In this document: positions 35,404 through 45,413 of the stretch, piece by piece | Layout: each line of letters starts with the position of its first letter | Numbering within the stretch: position 1 is the stretch's first letter | Origin: Rhodococcus rhodnii NBRC 100604 | Lineage (GTDB): Bacteria > Actinomycetota > Actinomycetes > Mycobacteriales > Mycobacteriaceae | NCBI RefSeq assembly: GCF_001894925.1 | Contig: NZ_BCXD01000004.1 | Location: 41,378 to 105,377, forward strand | Direction: 5' to 3' | Length of the DNA: 64,000 nt | Notes under the pieces: model-generated | Seen by the model: only the letters and a program-made list of their open reading frames with translations | Databases searched by the model: none | What the model was told of the DNA's origin: nothing | Program-made: the position numbers and the translations under genes

Positions 35404-36654
35404 ATGGCCATCACCGACATCGAGGCGTACGCACACCTCACCGACGACGACGTTCGCGAGCTCGGCGAGAAGCTCGATGCGATCCGCCACGACATCGAGA
35501 GTTCGCGCGGCGAGAGCGACCGGCGGTACATCCGCCGCGCGATCGGGGTGCACCGGGCGCTCGCGGTGGCGGGTCGTGCGGCTCTGTTCGCGAGCGACCG
35601 CAAACCCGCCTGGCTCGCGGGCACCGCGCTGCTCTCGGTCGCCAAGATCGTCGAGAACATGGAACTCGGCCACAACGTCATGCACGGGCAGTGGGACTGG
35701 ATGAACGATCCGGAGATCCACTCGTCGAACTGGGAGTGGGACACGACCTGCCCGAGCGTGCAGTGGAAGCACTCGCACAACTACATCCATCACAAGTACA
35801 CCAACGTCGTCGGGATGGACGACGACGTCGGATACGGGATCCTGCGCGTCACGCGCGACCAGCGGTGGGAATGGTGGAACGTCGGCAATCCGGTCTACAA
35901 CGCACTGCTCGCGCTGTTCTTCGAGTGGGGCGTCGCGCTGCACCACGTCGAGGTCGAGAAGGTCCGGGCACGGACGAAGCCGCTCGCGGCCGTCGCGAAG
36001 GATCTGCGGATCATCGCGCGCAAGGTGGGCAAGCAGGCGGCGAAGGACTATCTGATCTTCCCGGCGCTCACGGGGCGGCGGTGGCGCACGACGCTCACGG
36101 CGAACGCCACCGCGAACATCGTGCGCAACCTGTGGGCGTACGGCGTGATCTTCTGCGGGCACTTCCCGGACGGTGCCGAGAAGTTCACCGAGAGCGAGTT
36201 CGAGAACGAGGACCGCGCGGGCTGGTACCTGCGGCAGATGCTCGGCTCGGCGAACTTCCACGCGGGTCCGCTCATGAGGTTCATGAGCGGCAATCTGAGC
36301 CATCAGATCGAGCACCATCTGTTCCCGGATCTTCCGAGCAACCGCTACGAGGAGATCGCGGTGCGGGTGCGCGCCCTGTGCGACGAGTACGACCTGCCGT
36401 ACACGACCGGCTCCCTGCCGCGGCAGTATCTGCTGACGCTGCGGACGATCGTCAAGCTCTCGGTGCCGAACGCGATGCTCACCGCGACTGCCGACGACGC
36501 GCCCGAGACGGCGTCCGAACTGCGGTTCGCAGTCCGCGAGGGTGTGCGCGAGAGCTTCGGCCCCGATCCGCGCACGGGCGAGCGGCGCGGGCTGCGCACG
36601 GCGCTGCGGGCGTTGCGCGGTGACGACGTCCGTCAGGTGGCTGCCGCGCGCTGA
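35404..36654 (+). CDS. desA3: Membrane acyl-CoA desaturase (DesA3-like)
   Basis: This 416-residue membrane diiron desaturase probably makes oleate-type fatty acids (delta-9). All three histidine boxes are present: HNVMHGQW (about residue 95), HSHNYIHHKY (about residue 122) and HQIEHHLFPD (about residue 300). Hydrophobic segments lie between the boxes. AAGGG precedes the ATG. It forms an operon with the reductase upstream. The last 22 nt overlap the convergent metal-transport permease gene. Positional specificity is inferred from the pairing with the Rv3230c-type reductase. Confidence 0.88.
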   Translation: MAITDIEAYAHLTDDDVRELGEKLDAIRHDIESSRGESDRRYIRRAIGVHRALAVAGRAALFASDRKPAWLAGTALLSVAKIVENMELGHNVMHGQWDWMNDPEIHSSNWEWDTTCPSVQWKHSHNYIHHKYTNVVGMDDDVGYGILRVTRDQRWEWWNVGNPVYNALLALFFEWGVALHHVEVEKVRARTKPLAAVAKDLRIIARKVGKQAAKDYLIFPALTGRRWRTTLTANATANIVRNLWAYGVIFCGHFPDGAEKFTESEFENEDRAGWYLRQMLGSANFHAGPLMRFMSGNLSHQIEHHLFPDLPSNRYEEIAVRVRALCDEYDLPYTTGSLPRQYLLTLRTIVKLSVPNAMLTATADDAPETASELRFAVREGVRESFGPDPRTGERRGLRTALRALRGDDVRQVAAAR

Positions 36655-37529
36655 GCGCGGCCGGGCCGACGGCGGTGCGTGACTCTGCCGAGGAGGCCGT
36701 GCCGCGGCGCGAACAGATAGCTGACCGCGAACACCCCGCCGAGGACGAGGACGATCGTCGCGCCCGACGCGGTGTCGGCGAAGTAGCTGATGTACACGCC
36801 CACGGCGGCGGACAGTGCCGACACGGTGGGTGCGACGATCATCATCCGGCCGAAGCGGTCCGTCCAGAGATGGGCTGTGGCACCGGGGATCACGAGCATC
36901 GCGACGACGAGCACGACGCCGACGCTCTGCAGTGCCGCGACCGCGGTGACGGCGAGTGATGCGAGCAGGACGGCGCTGATCACGCGCGGGCGCATCCCGA
37001 TGGCGTGCGCGTGGGCGGGATCGAACGCGAACAGCGTGAACGCGCGGCGACCGGCGACGAGCACGACGAACACGATCGCGGACAGCACGAGTACCTGCAC
37101 GAGGTCCGACGTCGATACGCCGAGCACGTTGCCGAAGACGATGTGTCCGAGGTCGATCTGGCTCGGGGTCACCGACACGAGCACGAGGCCGAGCGCGAAC
37201 AGCGTCGTGAACACGATGCCGATTGCGGCGTCCTCCTTGATGCGGGAGGTGTCGCGGACCGCGCCGATGAGTGCGACGGCGACGATCCCGAACACGAGGG
37301 CGCCGAGTGCGAACGGTGCGCCCGCGATGTAGGCGAGGACGACTCCCGGGAGCACGGCGTGCGACACGGCGTCGCCGAGCAGCGACCACCCGACGAGGAC
37401 GAGCCAGCAACTGAGCAGTCCGCACACGATCGCCGTCACCACCGCGACGGTGAAGGCGCGCACCATGAATCCGTACCGGAAGGGCTCGAGGAGCAGTGCC
37501 GGGTCCATGGTCACGACGTCCAGGTTCAC
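36633..37529 (-). CDS. Metal ABC transporter permease (Mn/Zn type)
   Basis: This 298-residue permease of the ABC-3 family (ZnuB/MntB/SitC-like) has eight or nine hydrophobic segments and family pieces LVLVGWSLLGDAVSHAVLPGV (about residue 45) and VALQSVGVVLVVAMLVIPGATA (about residue 195). Its GTG start overlaps the stop of the ATPase gene (GTGA). It is the last gene of a three-gene minus-strand operon. Confidence 0.9.
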   Translation of the reverse strand: MNLDVVTMDPALLLEPFRYGFMVRAFTVAVVTAIVCGLLSCWLVLVGWSLLGDAVSHAVLPGVVLAYIAGAPFALGALVFGIVAVALIGAVRDTSRIKEDAAIGIVFTTLFALGLVLVSVTPSQIDLGHIVFGNVLGVSTSDLVQVLVLSAIVFVVLVAGRRAFTLFAFDPAHAHAIGMRPRVISAVLLASLAVTAVAALQSVGVVLVVAMLVIPGATAHLWTDRFGRMMIVAPTVSALSAAVGVYISYFADTASGATIVLVLGGVFAVSYLFAPRHGLLGRVTHRRRPGRAQRAAAT

Positions 37530-38275
37530 GACGCCTCGTCCAATCCGAAGGTGCGCGCGAGGATCTCGGGTCGCACGACGTCCGCCGTGGGGCCGGCGGC
37601 GATGATGCGGCCGTCGACGACGATCGCGCGGTCGGCGAGCGACGGGAGCGAATGCAGATCGTGCGTCGCGACGAGGATCGTGGCGCCGCCGGTGGCGAGA
37701 TCGCGCAGCAGGGCGACGATCCCGGCCTCCGATCCCTTGTCGACGCCGGCGAACGGCTCGTCGAGCAGCAGGATGGACGCCTGCTGTGCGAGCGCCCGCG
37801 CAACGAACACGCGCTTGCGTTGCCCGCCCGACAGCTGCCCGATCTGGCGGTCGGCGAGATCACGGAGCCCGGCGAGATCCAGCGCCTCGGCCACGGCGTC
37901 GCGATCGGCGCGCCGCAACCCGCGAAACCACCGCGCGTGTCCGTAGCGTCCGGTCGCGACGACGTCGCGGACCGACAGCGGGAAGTCCCAGTCGATCCGC
38001 TCGCTCTGCGGTACGTACGCGACGACGCCGCGGCGGCGCGCGGCCGTCGTCGACCCGCCCGCGACCATGACGGTGCCGGTGGTGGGCGTCAGGACGCCGG
38101 TGATGACCTTCATGAGCGTCGACTTCCCGGCGCCGTTCGCGCCGATGAGGCCCGTGACGGTGCCGGGGGGCAGCCGCAGCGAGACGTCGCTCAGGGCGCG
38201 CACCTCGCCGTAGTCGACGGTGACGGACTCGAGTACGACGGAGTCGGGGGCGGTGGAGTCGGGGGCGGCCGTCAC
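37526..38275 (-). CDS. Metal ABC transporter ATPase
   Basis: This 249-residue ATPase has Walker A GANGAGKST, Q-loop YVPQSERIDWDFPLSV (the sequence typical of Mn/Zn importers), signature LSGGQRKRVFVARAL, Walker B ILLLDEPFAGVD and switch VATHDLH. The GTG start lies within the stop of the binding-protein gene. It powers the permease encoded downstream. Confidence 0.92.
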   Translation of the reverse strand: MTAAPDSTAPDSVVLESVTVDYGEVRALSDVSLRLPPGTVTGLIGANGAGKSTLMKVITGVLTPTTGTVMVAGGSTTAARRRGVVAYVPQSERIDWDFPLSVRDVVATGRYGHARWFRGLRRADRDAVAEALDLAGLRDLADRQIGQLSGGQRKRVFVARALAQQASILLLDEPFAGVDKGSEAGIVALLRDLATGGATILVATHDLHSLPSLADRAIVVDGRIIAAGPTADVVRPEILARTFGLDEAS

Positions 38276-39204
38276 GACTGCGTCCCTCCCGTCAGGCCCG
38301 AGACGATCGTGTCGACGTCGTAACGAAGGAGATCGAGGTAGGTCGGGACGGGGCCGTCGGGCTCCGACAGCGAATCGACGTAGAGCGTTCCGCCGAAGCG
38401 AGCGTCGGTGGCGTCGACGACCTGCTGCATCGCGGCGTCGGACACCGTCGACTCGCAGAACACAGCGGGCACGGAGTTGTCGCGGACGACCTCGATCGCG
38501 GAGGCGACCGATGCCGGCGTCGCCTGCTGCTCGGCATTCACGGGCCACAGATAGTGCTCGGTGAGTCCGGCGTCGCGTGCGAGATACGAGAACGCGCCTT
38601 CGCACGTGACGAGGACTCGCTGTTCGGGCGGAAGCACGGCGAGCGCGTCGGTCATCTCGGTCCGGATCGTTTCGAGTTCGGCGGAGTACCGCTCGCCGCG
38701 TTCGCGATAGTCCGCTGCATTGTCGGGATCGAGTTCGGAGAAGGCCTCGACGATGTTCGCGACGTACACCTGCGTCTCGTGCGGCGACATCCACGCGTGT
38801 GGGTTCGGCTTGCCGGCAGACGTGCTCGTGCTCCCGTCGCGATCGGCGATGTCGATCGGGGTGATGCCTTCGCTCGCCACGATGCGAGGTGCGTCGACGT
38901 CGGTGAGGAACTGCTCGAACCACGCCTCGAGGCCGAGTCCGTTGTCGACGATCACGGCGGCGTCCTGGGCGCGCGCGACATCACGGGGAGTCGGATCGTA
39001 GCCGTGGACCTCGGCGCCGACGCTCGTGATCGACTCGACGCGGATGTCGTCGCCACCGACGGCCGCGGCGATGTCGGCGAGCACGGTGAACGTCGTGAGT
39101 GCAACGGGGCGGTCGTCGCGGTCCGGTGACGCGCACGCCGTCGCGACGAGCGCAGCCCCCAGAACGGCTACAAGTTTCGGATGGCCGAATTTGCTGATTC
39201 GCAT
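38272..39204 (-). CDS. Metal-binding lipoprotein of an ABC importer (ZnuA/PsaA/SitA-like)
   Basis: This 310-residue lipoprotein has a signal peptide ending in the lipobox LVATAC (about residue 22). Cluster A-I metal ligands are visible: His in VHGYDPTPRD (about residue 65), His in PNPHAWMSP (about residue 130), Glu in FCESTVSD and Asp in YVDSLSEPDG. A His-His-Glu-Asp set fits Mn, Fe or Zn. A His-rich loop typical of dedicated zinc proteins is absent, so manganese is slightly favoured. The ATG at 39204 is set by the signal peptide. No clear IdeR, Zur or MntR box was seen upstream. Confidence 0.87.
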   Translation of the reverse strand: MRISKFGHPKLVAVLGAALVATACASPDRDDRPVALTTFTVLADIAAAVGGDDIRVESITSVGAEVHGYDPTPRDVARAQDAAVIVDNGLGLEAWFEQFLTDVDAPRIVASEGITPIDIADRDGSTSTSAGKPNPHAWMSPHETQVYVANIVEAFSELDPDNAADYRERGERYSAELETIRTEMTDALAVLPPEQRVLVTCEGAFSYLARDAGLTEHYLWPVNAEQQATPASVASAIEVVRDNSVPAVFCESTVSDAAMQQVVDATDARFGGTLYVDSLSEPDGPVPTYLDLLRYDVDTIVSGLTGGTQS

Positions 39205-39323
39205 GGTCGAAATGTTAGGCCGCGCGGTCGCGTGGGCACAACAAGAAGGGGTTGGATCACACTGTGGCCGGGCGTACCGTGAGTGGGTCGGCAACCAGTT
39301 CGAGTCGAATCCGAGGAGGTCTC

Positions 39324-39827
39324 GTGTCGGACGACGCCACCACCACGATGCTCGCGCGAGAGCACCGCGAGTTCGCGCGCATGCAGCGACGGGTCCTCGG
39401 CGAGTTCACGCTCACGCGGCGCCATCGGCTGATGCTCGCCGCGGCCGTCGCTGTCGCCGTTCTCGGATTCGTGCTCCCCGTCGTGCACACCGTCGCCGGC
39501 TGGCAGGCCTTGGTGAGCAGCGACCACGTCTCGGCGCTCGCACGGGTCTTCCTCGGATTCGGTGCGGTGTGCGGCATCGCGCTCTCGACCGCCGCGCTGG
39601 TGAGCCGACGTTGGCGCCTCGCCTGGTTCTCCGGCGCGGGATGCGCGCTCGGCTCCGTGTTCGGGATGCTCGCCTACTGGTCGCATCACAGTGCGCCGCA
39701 GTCGAGCGCGGTGCCGGACGTCAGCGCGGGCATGCTCGTCGAGTGGCTCGCGCTCATCGCGCTGACACTGTTCTGGATGCCGGTGTTGCTCCGGCGTCCT
39801 TCGTTGCTCGAACGCCACGGTCTCTGA
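39324..39827 (+). CDS. Conserved small membrane protein
   Basis: The function of this 167-residue protein is not recognised. After a basic N-terminus (REHREFARMQRRVLGEFTLTRRHR) there are four hydrophobic helices, near residues 40-60, 75-95, 105-125 and 140-155. The GTG start follows GAGGAGG, a strong ribosome-binding site; a longer frame from 39252 would include promoter sequence. It is divergent from the metal importer and convergent with pyc. Confidence 0.75.
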   Translation: MSDDATTTMLAREHREFARMQRRVLGEFTLTRRHRLMLAAAVAVAVLGFVLPVVHTVAGWQALVSSDHVSALARVFLGFGAVCGIALSTAALVSRRWRLAWFSGAGCALGSVFGMLAYWSHHSAPQSSAVPDVSAGMLVEWLALIALTLFWMPVLLRRPSLLERHGL

Positions 39828-39846
39828 CACTCTCCCGTCACGGCAA

Positions 39847-39900
39847 GGGGCCCGTCACGACGAGGGCCCCCGCCCGGCGATGTGCCGAGCAGGGGCCCTT
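39847..39900. terminator. Inverted repeats between convergent genes, probable bidirectional terminator
   Basis: GGGGCCC (39847-39853) and GGGCCCC (39864-39870) form a 7-bp stem with a 10-nt loop; a third copy GGGGCCC lies at 39892-39898 and could replace either arm. The region separates the end of the membrane-protein gene from the end of pyc. No T-tract is present, as is common in actinobacteria. Confidence 0.6.
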
Positions 39901-39915
39901 GTGTGTGTGAGGCCG

Positions 39916-42900
39916 TCAGGACACGACGACGAGCAGATCTCCGCCTTCGACCTGTCGGGTCCCGTCGAGTGCGACGCGCCGGACGGTGCCCGCGACGGGC
40001 GCCGTGATCGACGCTTCCATCTTCATCGCCTCGATGGTCGCGACGGCGTCGCCCGCGGCGACCTCGTCACCCTCGGCGACGGTGATCGTCACGGCACCCG
40101 CGAACGGGGCCGCGACGTGGCCGGCGTTCGAGCGGTCGGCCTTCTCCGCGACGGGAACGTCGCTCGCGATCGAGCGGTCGCGGATCGACAGCGGCCGGAG
40201 CTGACCGTTGAGGATGCACATGACGGTCCGGAAGCCGCGCTCGTCGGGCTCGCTGATCGCTTCGAGGCCGATGAGCAGCTCGACGCCCGTCTCGAGACGG
40301 ACGCGATGCTCCTCGCCCTGGCGCAGGCCGTAGAAGAACTGGTTCGCCGAGAGCAGCGAGGTGTTGCCGTAGCGCTCGCGATGCGTCTCGAACTCGCGTG
40401 CCGGGGCGGGGAACAGCAGCCGGTTGAGCGTCGTGCGACGCTCGGCCGACGTGCCGGCCAGCGCCTTCTCGTCCTCGTCCGAGAGCGGTGTCTCGGGCGT
40501 CGCGTCGGCACGGCCTTCGAGGGCACGCGTCCGGAACGGCTCGGGCCAGCCGCCCGCGGGCGTCCCGAGGTCGCCGCGCAGAAAGCCGACGACCGAGTCG
40601 GGGATGTCGAACCGGCCGGGATTCTTCTCGAACTCCTCGGGCGCGACACCCGCCCCGACCAGGGCGAGCGCGAGATCGCCGACGACCTTCGACGAGGGTG
40701 TCACCTTGATGAGCCGGCCGAGCATGCGGTCGGCTGCGGCATACGAGTACTCGACCTCCTCGAAGCGATCGCCGAGACCGAGCGCGATTGCCTGCTGCCG
40801 CAGGTTCGAGAGTTGACCACCCGGGATCTCGTGCGTGTAGACGCGGCCCGTCGGGGCCGGGATGCCCGACTCGAAGGGGGAATAGACCGTCCGCAGCGCC
40901 TCCCAGTACGGCTCGAGCGCGCAGACCGCGCCCAGGTCGATTCCGGAATCGTGGTCCGTGTGGGCCGCGGCCGCGACGATCGCCGAGAGAGCAGGCTGGC
41001 TCGTCGTTCCCGCCAGCGGTGCGGCGGCTCCGTCGACAGCGTCCGCCCCCGCGTTCCACGCCGCGAGATAGGTTGCGAGCTGACCACCCGGGGTGTCGTG
41101 CGTGTGCACGTGCACGGGCAGATCGAAGTTGCTCTTGAGCGCGGTGACGAGCTTCGTCGCCGCGGCCGGGCGCAGCAGGCCCGCCATGTCCTTGATCGCG
41201 AGGACGTGCGCACCGGCATCGACGATCCGCTCGGCGAGCCGCAGGTAGTAGTCGAGGGTGTAGAGCTCCTCGGCCGGGTTCGCGAGATCACCGGTGTACG
41301 AGAGCGCGACCTCGGCGATCGTCGTGCCCGTCGCGCGCACGGCGTCGATCGCGGGACGCATCTGGTCGACGTTGTTGAGCGCGTCGAAGATGCGGAAGAT
41401 GTCGATGCCCGTCGCGGCGGCCTCCGCGACGAAGGCGTCCGTCACCTGTTCGGGATACGGCGTGTAGCCCACCGTGTTCCGGCCGCGCAGCAGCATCTGG
41501 AGGCAGATGTTGGGGACGGCCTCGCGCAGCGACGCGAGCCGCTCCCACGGGTCCTCCTTGAGGAACCGCAGCGCGACGTCGTACGTTGCGCCGCCCCAGC
41601 ATTCGAGCGAGAGCAGCTCGGGGGTGGTGCGTGCGACGTGACCGGCGACGGCGAGCAGACCCGACGTGCGTACACGCGTCGCGAGCAGCGACTGGTGTGC
41701 GTCGCGGAACGTCGTGTCGGTGACGGCGAGCGCCGACTGATCGCGCAGTGCCGCCGCGAATCCCTCGGGGCCGAGGGTGAGCAGACGCTGCCGCGAGCCG
41801 TCCGGCGGCGCGGCCGTGAGGTCGACGGCAGGAAGCTTGTCGTGCGGGTAGACACGCGACGGCCGGTCGCCGTGCGGCTTGTTCACGGTGACGTCGGCCA
41901 GGTATTCGAGGATCTTGGTGCCGCGATCCGCAGAGGTGCGGGCCGTGACGAGCTGCGGGCGGTCCTCGATGAACGCCGTCGTCGCCTCGCCCGCGCGGAA
42001 GTCGGGATCGTCGAGCACGGCCTGCAGGAAGCCGATGTTCGTCGAGACGCCACGGATCCGGAACTCGGTGACGGCGCGCCGCGCGCGGGCGACCGCCGTC
42101 GCGAAGTCGCGGCCACGGGCCGTGAGCTTGACGAGCATCGAGTCGAAGTGGGGCGACACCTCGGCGCCGACGCTCGACCCGCCGTCGAGACGGATACCCG
42201 CGCCACCCGGCGTCCGGTAGGCGGTGATGCGGCCGGTGTCGGGACGGAACCCGTTGCCGGGATCCTCCGTCGTGATGCGGCACTGCAGTGCGGCGCCGCG
42301 GATCGCGACCGAATCCTGGGAGAGACCGAGATCGTCGAGCGACGCCCCCGACGCGATGCGCAGCTGCGACTGCACGAGATCGACGTCGGTGATCTCCTCG
42401 GTGACGGTGTGCTCCACCTGGATTCGCGGGTTCATCTCGATGAAGACGTGGTTGCCGTCCTCGTCGAGCAGGAACTCGACGGTGCCGGCGCACGAGTAGC
42501 CGATCTGCCGTGCGAATGCGACGGCGTCGGCGCAGATCTTCTCGCTCAGTGCGGGATCGAGATTCGGGGCGGGCGCGAGTTCGATGACCTTCTGATGGCG
42601 ACGCTGCACCGAGCAGTCGCGCTCGAACAGATGCATGACGTTGCCGTGGGTGTCGGCGAGGATCTGTACCTCGATGTGCCGAGGCCGGACGACCGCCTGC
42701 TCCAGGAACACCGTGGGGTCGCCGAACGCCGACTCGGCCTCACGCGACGCGGCTTCGATCGCCTCGCGCAGCTTGCCGAGTTCGGCGACCCGGCGCATGC
42801 CGCGTCCGCCGCCGCCGGCGACGGCCTTGACGAACACGGGGAACCGCATCGCCTCACCCGCCGCGACGAGTTCGTCGACGTCCGCCGACGGCGCCGAGGA

Positions 42901-43299
42901 CTCGAGCACCGGAAGGCCCGCCTCGCGCGCCGCCGCGACGGCATGGGCCTTGTTTCCGGCGAGCTCGAGCACCTCGGCCGGCGGTCCGACGAAGGTGATG
43001 CCGGCGCGGGCGCACGCCGCCGCGAGCTCCGGATTCTCCGAGAGGAACCCGTAACCCGGGTAGATTGCGTCCGCGCCGGCCTCGACCGCGACGCGTACGA
43101 CCTCGTCGACGTCGAGATACGCGCGCACCGGATGTCCCTCGACACCGATCTGGTACGCCTCGTCCGCCTTGAGCCGGTGCAGCGAGTTGCGGTCCTCGAA
43201 CGGGTACACCGCCACGGTTCGCGCCCCTAGCTCGTAGGCGGCGCGGAACGCGCGAATCGCGATTTCGCCGCGATTCGCGACGAGAACTTTCTCGAACAT
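39916..43299 (-). CDS. pyc: Pyruvate carboxylase
   Basis: This 1127-residue single-chain biotin enzyme makes oxaloacetate from pyruvate, bicarbonate and ATP. The biotin carboxylase domain (about 1-450) shows IYPGYGFLSENPELA and FVKAVAGGGGRGMRRV. The carboxyltransferase domain (about 530-810) shows DTTFRDAHQSLLATRVRT and the metal-site region VHVHTHDTPGG. The biotin carrier at the C-terminus has the attachment Lys in EAMKMEASI (about residue 1095). It lies 72 nt downstream of prpC on the same strand with no obvious terminator between them, so it may be read as part of the methylcitrate operon. Confidence 0.96.
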   Translation of the reverse strand: MFEKVLVANRGEIAIRAFRAAYELGARTVAVYPFEDRNSLHRLKADEAYQIGVEGHPVRAYLDVDEVVRVAVEAGADAIYPGYGFLSENPELAAACARAGITFVGPPAEVLELAGNKAHAVAAAREAGLPVLESSAPSADVDELVAAGEAMRFPVFVKAVAGGGGRGMRRVAELGKLREAIEAASREAESAFGDPTVFLEQAVVRPRHIEVQILADTHGNVMHLFERDCSVQRRHQKVIELAPAPNLDPALSEKICADAVAFARQIGYSCAGTVEFLLDEDGNHVFIEMNPRIQVEHTVTEEITDVDLVQSQLRIASGASLDDLGLSQDSVAIRGAALQCRITTEDPGNGFRPDTGRITAYRTPGGAGIRLDGGSSVGAEVSPHFDSMLVKLTARGRDFATAVARARRAVTEFRIRGVSTNIGFLQAVLDDPDFRAGEATTAFIEDRPQLVTARTSADRGTKILEYLADVTVNKPHGDRPSRVYPHDKLPAVDLTAAPPDGSRQRLLTLGPEGFAAALRDQSALAVTDTTFRDAHQSLLATRVRTSGLLAVAGHVARTTPELLSLECWGGATYDVALRFLKEDPWERLASLREAVPNICLQMLLRGRNTVGYTPYPEQVTDAFVAEAAATGIDIFRIFDALNNVDQMRPAIDAVRATGTTIAEVALSYTGDLANPAEELYTLDYYLRLAERIVDAGAHVLAIKDMAGLLRPAAATKLVTALKSNFDLPVHVHTHDTPGGQLATYLAAWNAGADAVDGAAAPLAGTTSQPALSAIVAAAAHTDHDSGIDLGAVCALEPYWEALRTVYSPFESGIPAPTGRVYTHEIPGGQLSNLRQQAIALGLGDRFEEVEYSYAAADRMLGRLIKVTPSSKVVGDLALALVGAGVAPEEFEKNPGRFDIPDSVVGFLRGDLGTPAGGWPEPFRTRALEGRADATPETPLSDEDEKALAGTSAERRTTLNRLLFPAPAREFETHRERYGNTSLLSANQFFYGLRQGEEHRVRLETGVELLIGLEAISEPDERGFRTVMCILNGQLRPLSIRDRSIASDVPVAEKADRSNAGHVAAPFAGAVTITVAEGDEVAAGDAVATIEAMKMEASITAPVAGTVRRVALDGTRQVEGGDLLVVVS

Positions 43300-43371
43300 G
43301 GGCGGTGTACCTCGCTTGGGACGGGCCTGCGGGGGGACGGGGTGACTCAGGTTACGTGACCGGTGAGCGTG

Positions 43372-44499
43372 TCAGGGCTTGACGGAACGCTGCGGCACGC
43401 CCACGTACTCGCTGAGCGGACGGATGAGTGCGTTCGACTCCGTCTGCTCGACGATGTGCGCGGTCCACCCGGTGATCCGGCTCATGACGAAGATGGGCGT
43501 GAAGACCTCGATGTCGAAGCCCAGCAGGTAGTACGCGGGGCCCGTGGGGAAATCGAGGTTCGGCTTGATGCCGGTCGACTTGTCCATCGTCTCTTCGAGG
43601 ATCTCGTACATCTGGACCCACTTGTCGCCGTCGGTGAGAGCGGCGACGTCGAGGAACGCCTGCTTCATCGTCGGGACGCGCGAGTCGCCGCGCTTGTAGA
43701 CGCGGTGACCGAAGCCCATCACCTTGTCCTTGCGGGACAGCTTGCCGAGCATCCACTCCTCCGCGCGGGCGGGATCACCGATCTCGAGCATGTCGTGCAT
43801 GACGGCCTCGTTGGCACCGCCGTGCAGCGGGCCCTTGAGCGCGCCGATCGCGGCCGTGACCGCGCTGTAGATGTCCGACATCGTCGACGTCACGACGCGT
43901 GCCGCGAACGTCGAGGCGTTGAAGCTGTGCTCCGCGTAGAGGATCAGCGAGACCTCGAATGCCTTCACGAGCGCGGGCTCGGGAACCTCGCCGAAGCACA
44001 TGTTGAGGAAGTTCTCGGCGAACCCGAGGTGCGAGTGCGGCGCGATGGGATCGAGGCCGCGGCGGCGGCGCACGTCGGCGGCGACGATCGTCGGCAGAAT
44101 CGCCATCATGCGAAGCGATTTCGCGCGGAGCGCCGGCGTCGAGCGGTCGTCCTCCTCCGGGTCCTCGGCGCCGAGGTAGCTGATCGCGGTCCGCACGACG
44201 TCCATCGGATGACAGTTCTCGGGCAGCTTCGCGACGAGCGTGAGCAGCGAACGATCCGCGCGGCGCTGTGCGCGCTCACGCTGCTGGAACAGTTCGAGCT
44301 GGGCGTCGGTGGGGAGTTCGCCGTGCCAGAGCAGGTACGCGACCTGCTCGAAGCTGCAGTTCTCGGCGAGATCCTGCACCGCGTATCCGCGATACGTCAG
44401 CGAGTTGGTCTCCGGGACCACCTTGGAGACCGCGGTGGTGTCCACCACGACTCCCGCGAGGCCCTTGTGGATGACGGGCGCTTCCTGTGCTGCGGTCAT
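43372..44499 (-). CDS. prpC: 2-methylcitrate synthase
   Basis: This 375-residue citrate-synthase-fold enzyme condenses propionyl-CoA and oxaloacetate. Active-site His residues lie in LPENCHPMDVVR/GPLHGGANEAV and VMGFGHRVYK, and the catalytic Asp in NLDFPTGPAYYL. The short length and missing N-terminal domain are those of Gram-positive-type PrpC/CitZ enzymes. Position in the prp operon separates it from the housekeeping citrate synthase. The ATG overlaps the prpB stop (ATGA). Confidence 0.95.
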   Translation of the reverse strand: MTAAQEAPVIHKGLAGVVVDTTAVSKVVPETNSLTYRGYAVQDLAENCSFEQVAYLLWHGELPTDAQLELFQQRERAQRRADRSLLTLVAKLPENCHPMDVVRTAISYLGAEDPEEDDRSTPALRAKSLRMMAILPTIVAADVRRRRGLDPIAPHSHLGFAENFLNMCFGEVPEPALVKAFEVSLILYAEHSFNASTFAARVVTSTMSDIYSAVTAAIGALKGPLHGGANEAVMHDMLEIGDPARAEEWMLGKLSRKDKVMGFGHRVYKRGDSRVPTMKQAFLDVAALTDGDKWVQMYEILEETMDKSTGIKPNLDFPTGPAYYLLGFDIEVFTPIFVMSRITGWTAHIVEQTESNALIRPLSEYVGVPQRSVKP

Positions 44500-45413
44500 G
44501 ACTGCCGTCCTTCGATCGTGAAATTGAAGATTCCGGAATCGAATTCGTTGTACTTCTCGTAGTCGATGAGTTCGTAGAGCCGGCTGCGGTGCTGCATCTT
44601 GTCGAGCAGACCCGCCTGCGTCCCGGTCTCCGCGATCTCACGCAGGCCCGCTTCGGCGGCGAACATCGCCAGCCGCAGCGTGCTCACGGGGTAGATGACG
44701 GCGTTGAAGCCGATCGACTCGAGGGTCTGCGCCGGGATGAGCTTCGACTTGCCGAACTCGGTCATGTTCGCGAGCAGCGGAATGTCCACTGCGGCACGGA
44801 ACTTCTCGAAATCGGCCTCGGTGTGCAGCGCCTCGGTGAAGATGAGGTCGGCGCCCGCGTCGGCGTAGGCCTTCGCCCGCTCGATCGCGGCGTCGATCCC
44901 CTCGATGCCCGCGGCGTCGGTGCGAGCGCACACGACGAAGTCGGGATCGCGGCGCGCCGAGACCGCCGCGTGCAGCCGGCGCACCATCTCGTCGGTGGGC
45001 ACGACGGCCTTGCCGTCGAGGTGACCGCACCGCTTCGGATTGATCTGGTCCTCGAGGTGCAGTGCCGCGAGGCCCGCATCCTCCATGACCGTCACGGTGC
45101 GTGCGGCGTTCATCGGCTCGCCGAAGCCCGTGTCGGCGTCGACGAGGACGGGCAGATCGGTGACACGTGCGATCTGCTGCGCGCGTCCCGCCACCTCGGT
45201 GAGGGTCGTCAGGCCGATGTCGGGCAGTGCCAGATCGGCGGAGACGACGGCACCCGAGACGTAGACGCCCTCGAAGCCGATCTCCTGGATCAGCTTGGCC
45301 GTCAACGGATTGAACGCACCCGGCATCCGCTGGATGGTGCCGGACGTCAGGCCCGCGCGGAGTGCGCGACGCTTGTCGGAGGCGGACGTCGTCGCCGCGA
45401 TGAGCCCGCTCAC
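44496..45413 (-). CDS. prpB: 2-methylisocitrate lyase
   Basis: This 305-residue isocitrate-lyase-superfamily enzyme splits 2-methylisocitrate into pyruvate and succinate. The metal-binding region shows [19 protein letters not shown] (about residue 82) and the catalytic Cys lies in [11 protein letters not shown] (about residue 120), the KRCGH signature. A GTG start overlaps the prpD stop. Mg-dependent, cytoplasmic. Confidence 0.96.
   Translation of the reverse strand: MSGLIAATTSASDKRRALRAGLTSGTIQRMPGAFNPLTAKLIQEIGFEGVYVSGAVVSADLALPDIGLTTLTEVAGRAQQIARVTDLPVLVDADTGFGEPMNAARTVTVMEDAGLAALHLEDQINPKRCGHLDGKAVVPTDEMVRRLHAAVSARRDPDFVVCARTDAAGIEGIDAAIERAKAYADAGADLIFTEALHTEADFEKFRAAVDIPLLANMTEFGKSKLIPAQTLESIGFNAVIYPVSTLRLAMFAAEAGLREIAETGTQAGLLDKMQHRSRLYELIDYEKYNEFDSGIFNFTIEGRQS

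Noticed and set aside
39880..43230. A 1116-codon open frame on the + strand across pyruvate carboxylase
   Set aside because: It is a high-GC shadow frame of Arg/Asp/Glu-rich sequence with no known domain, exactly opposite a complete pyc.
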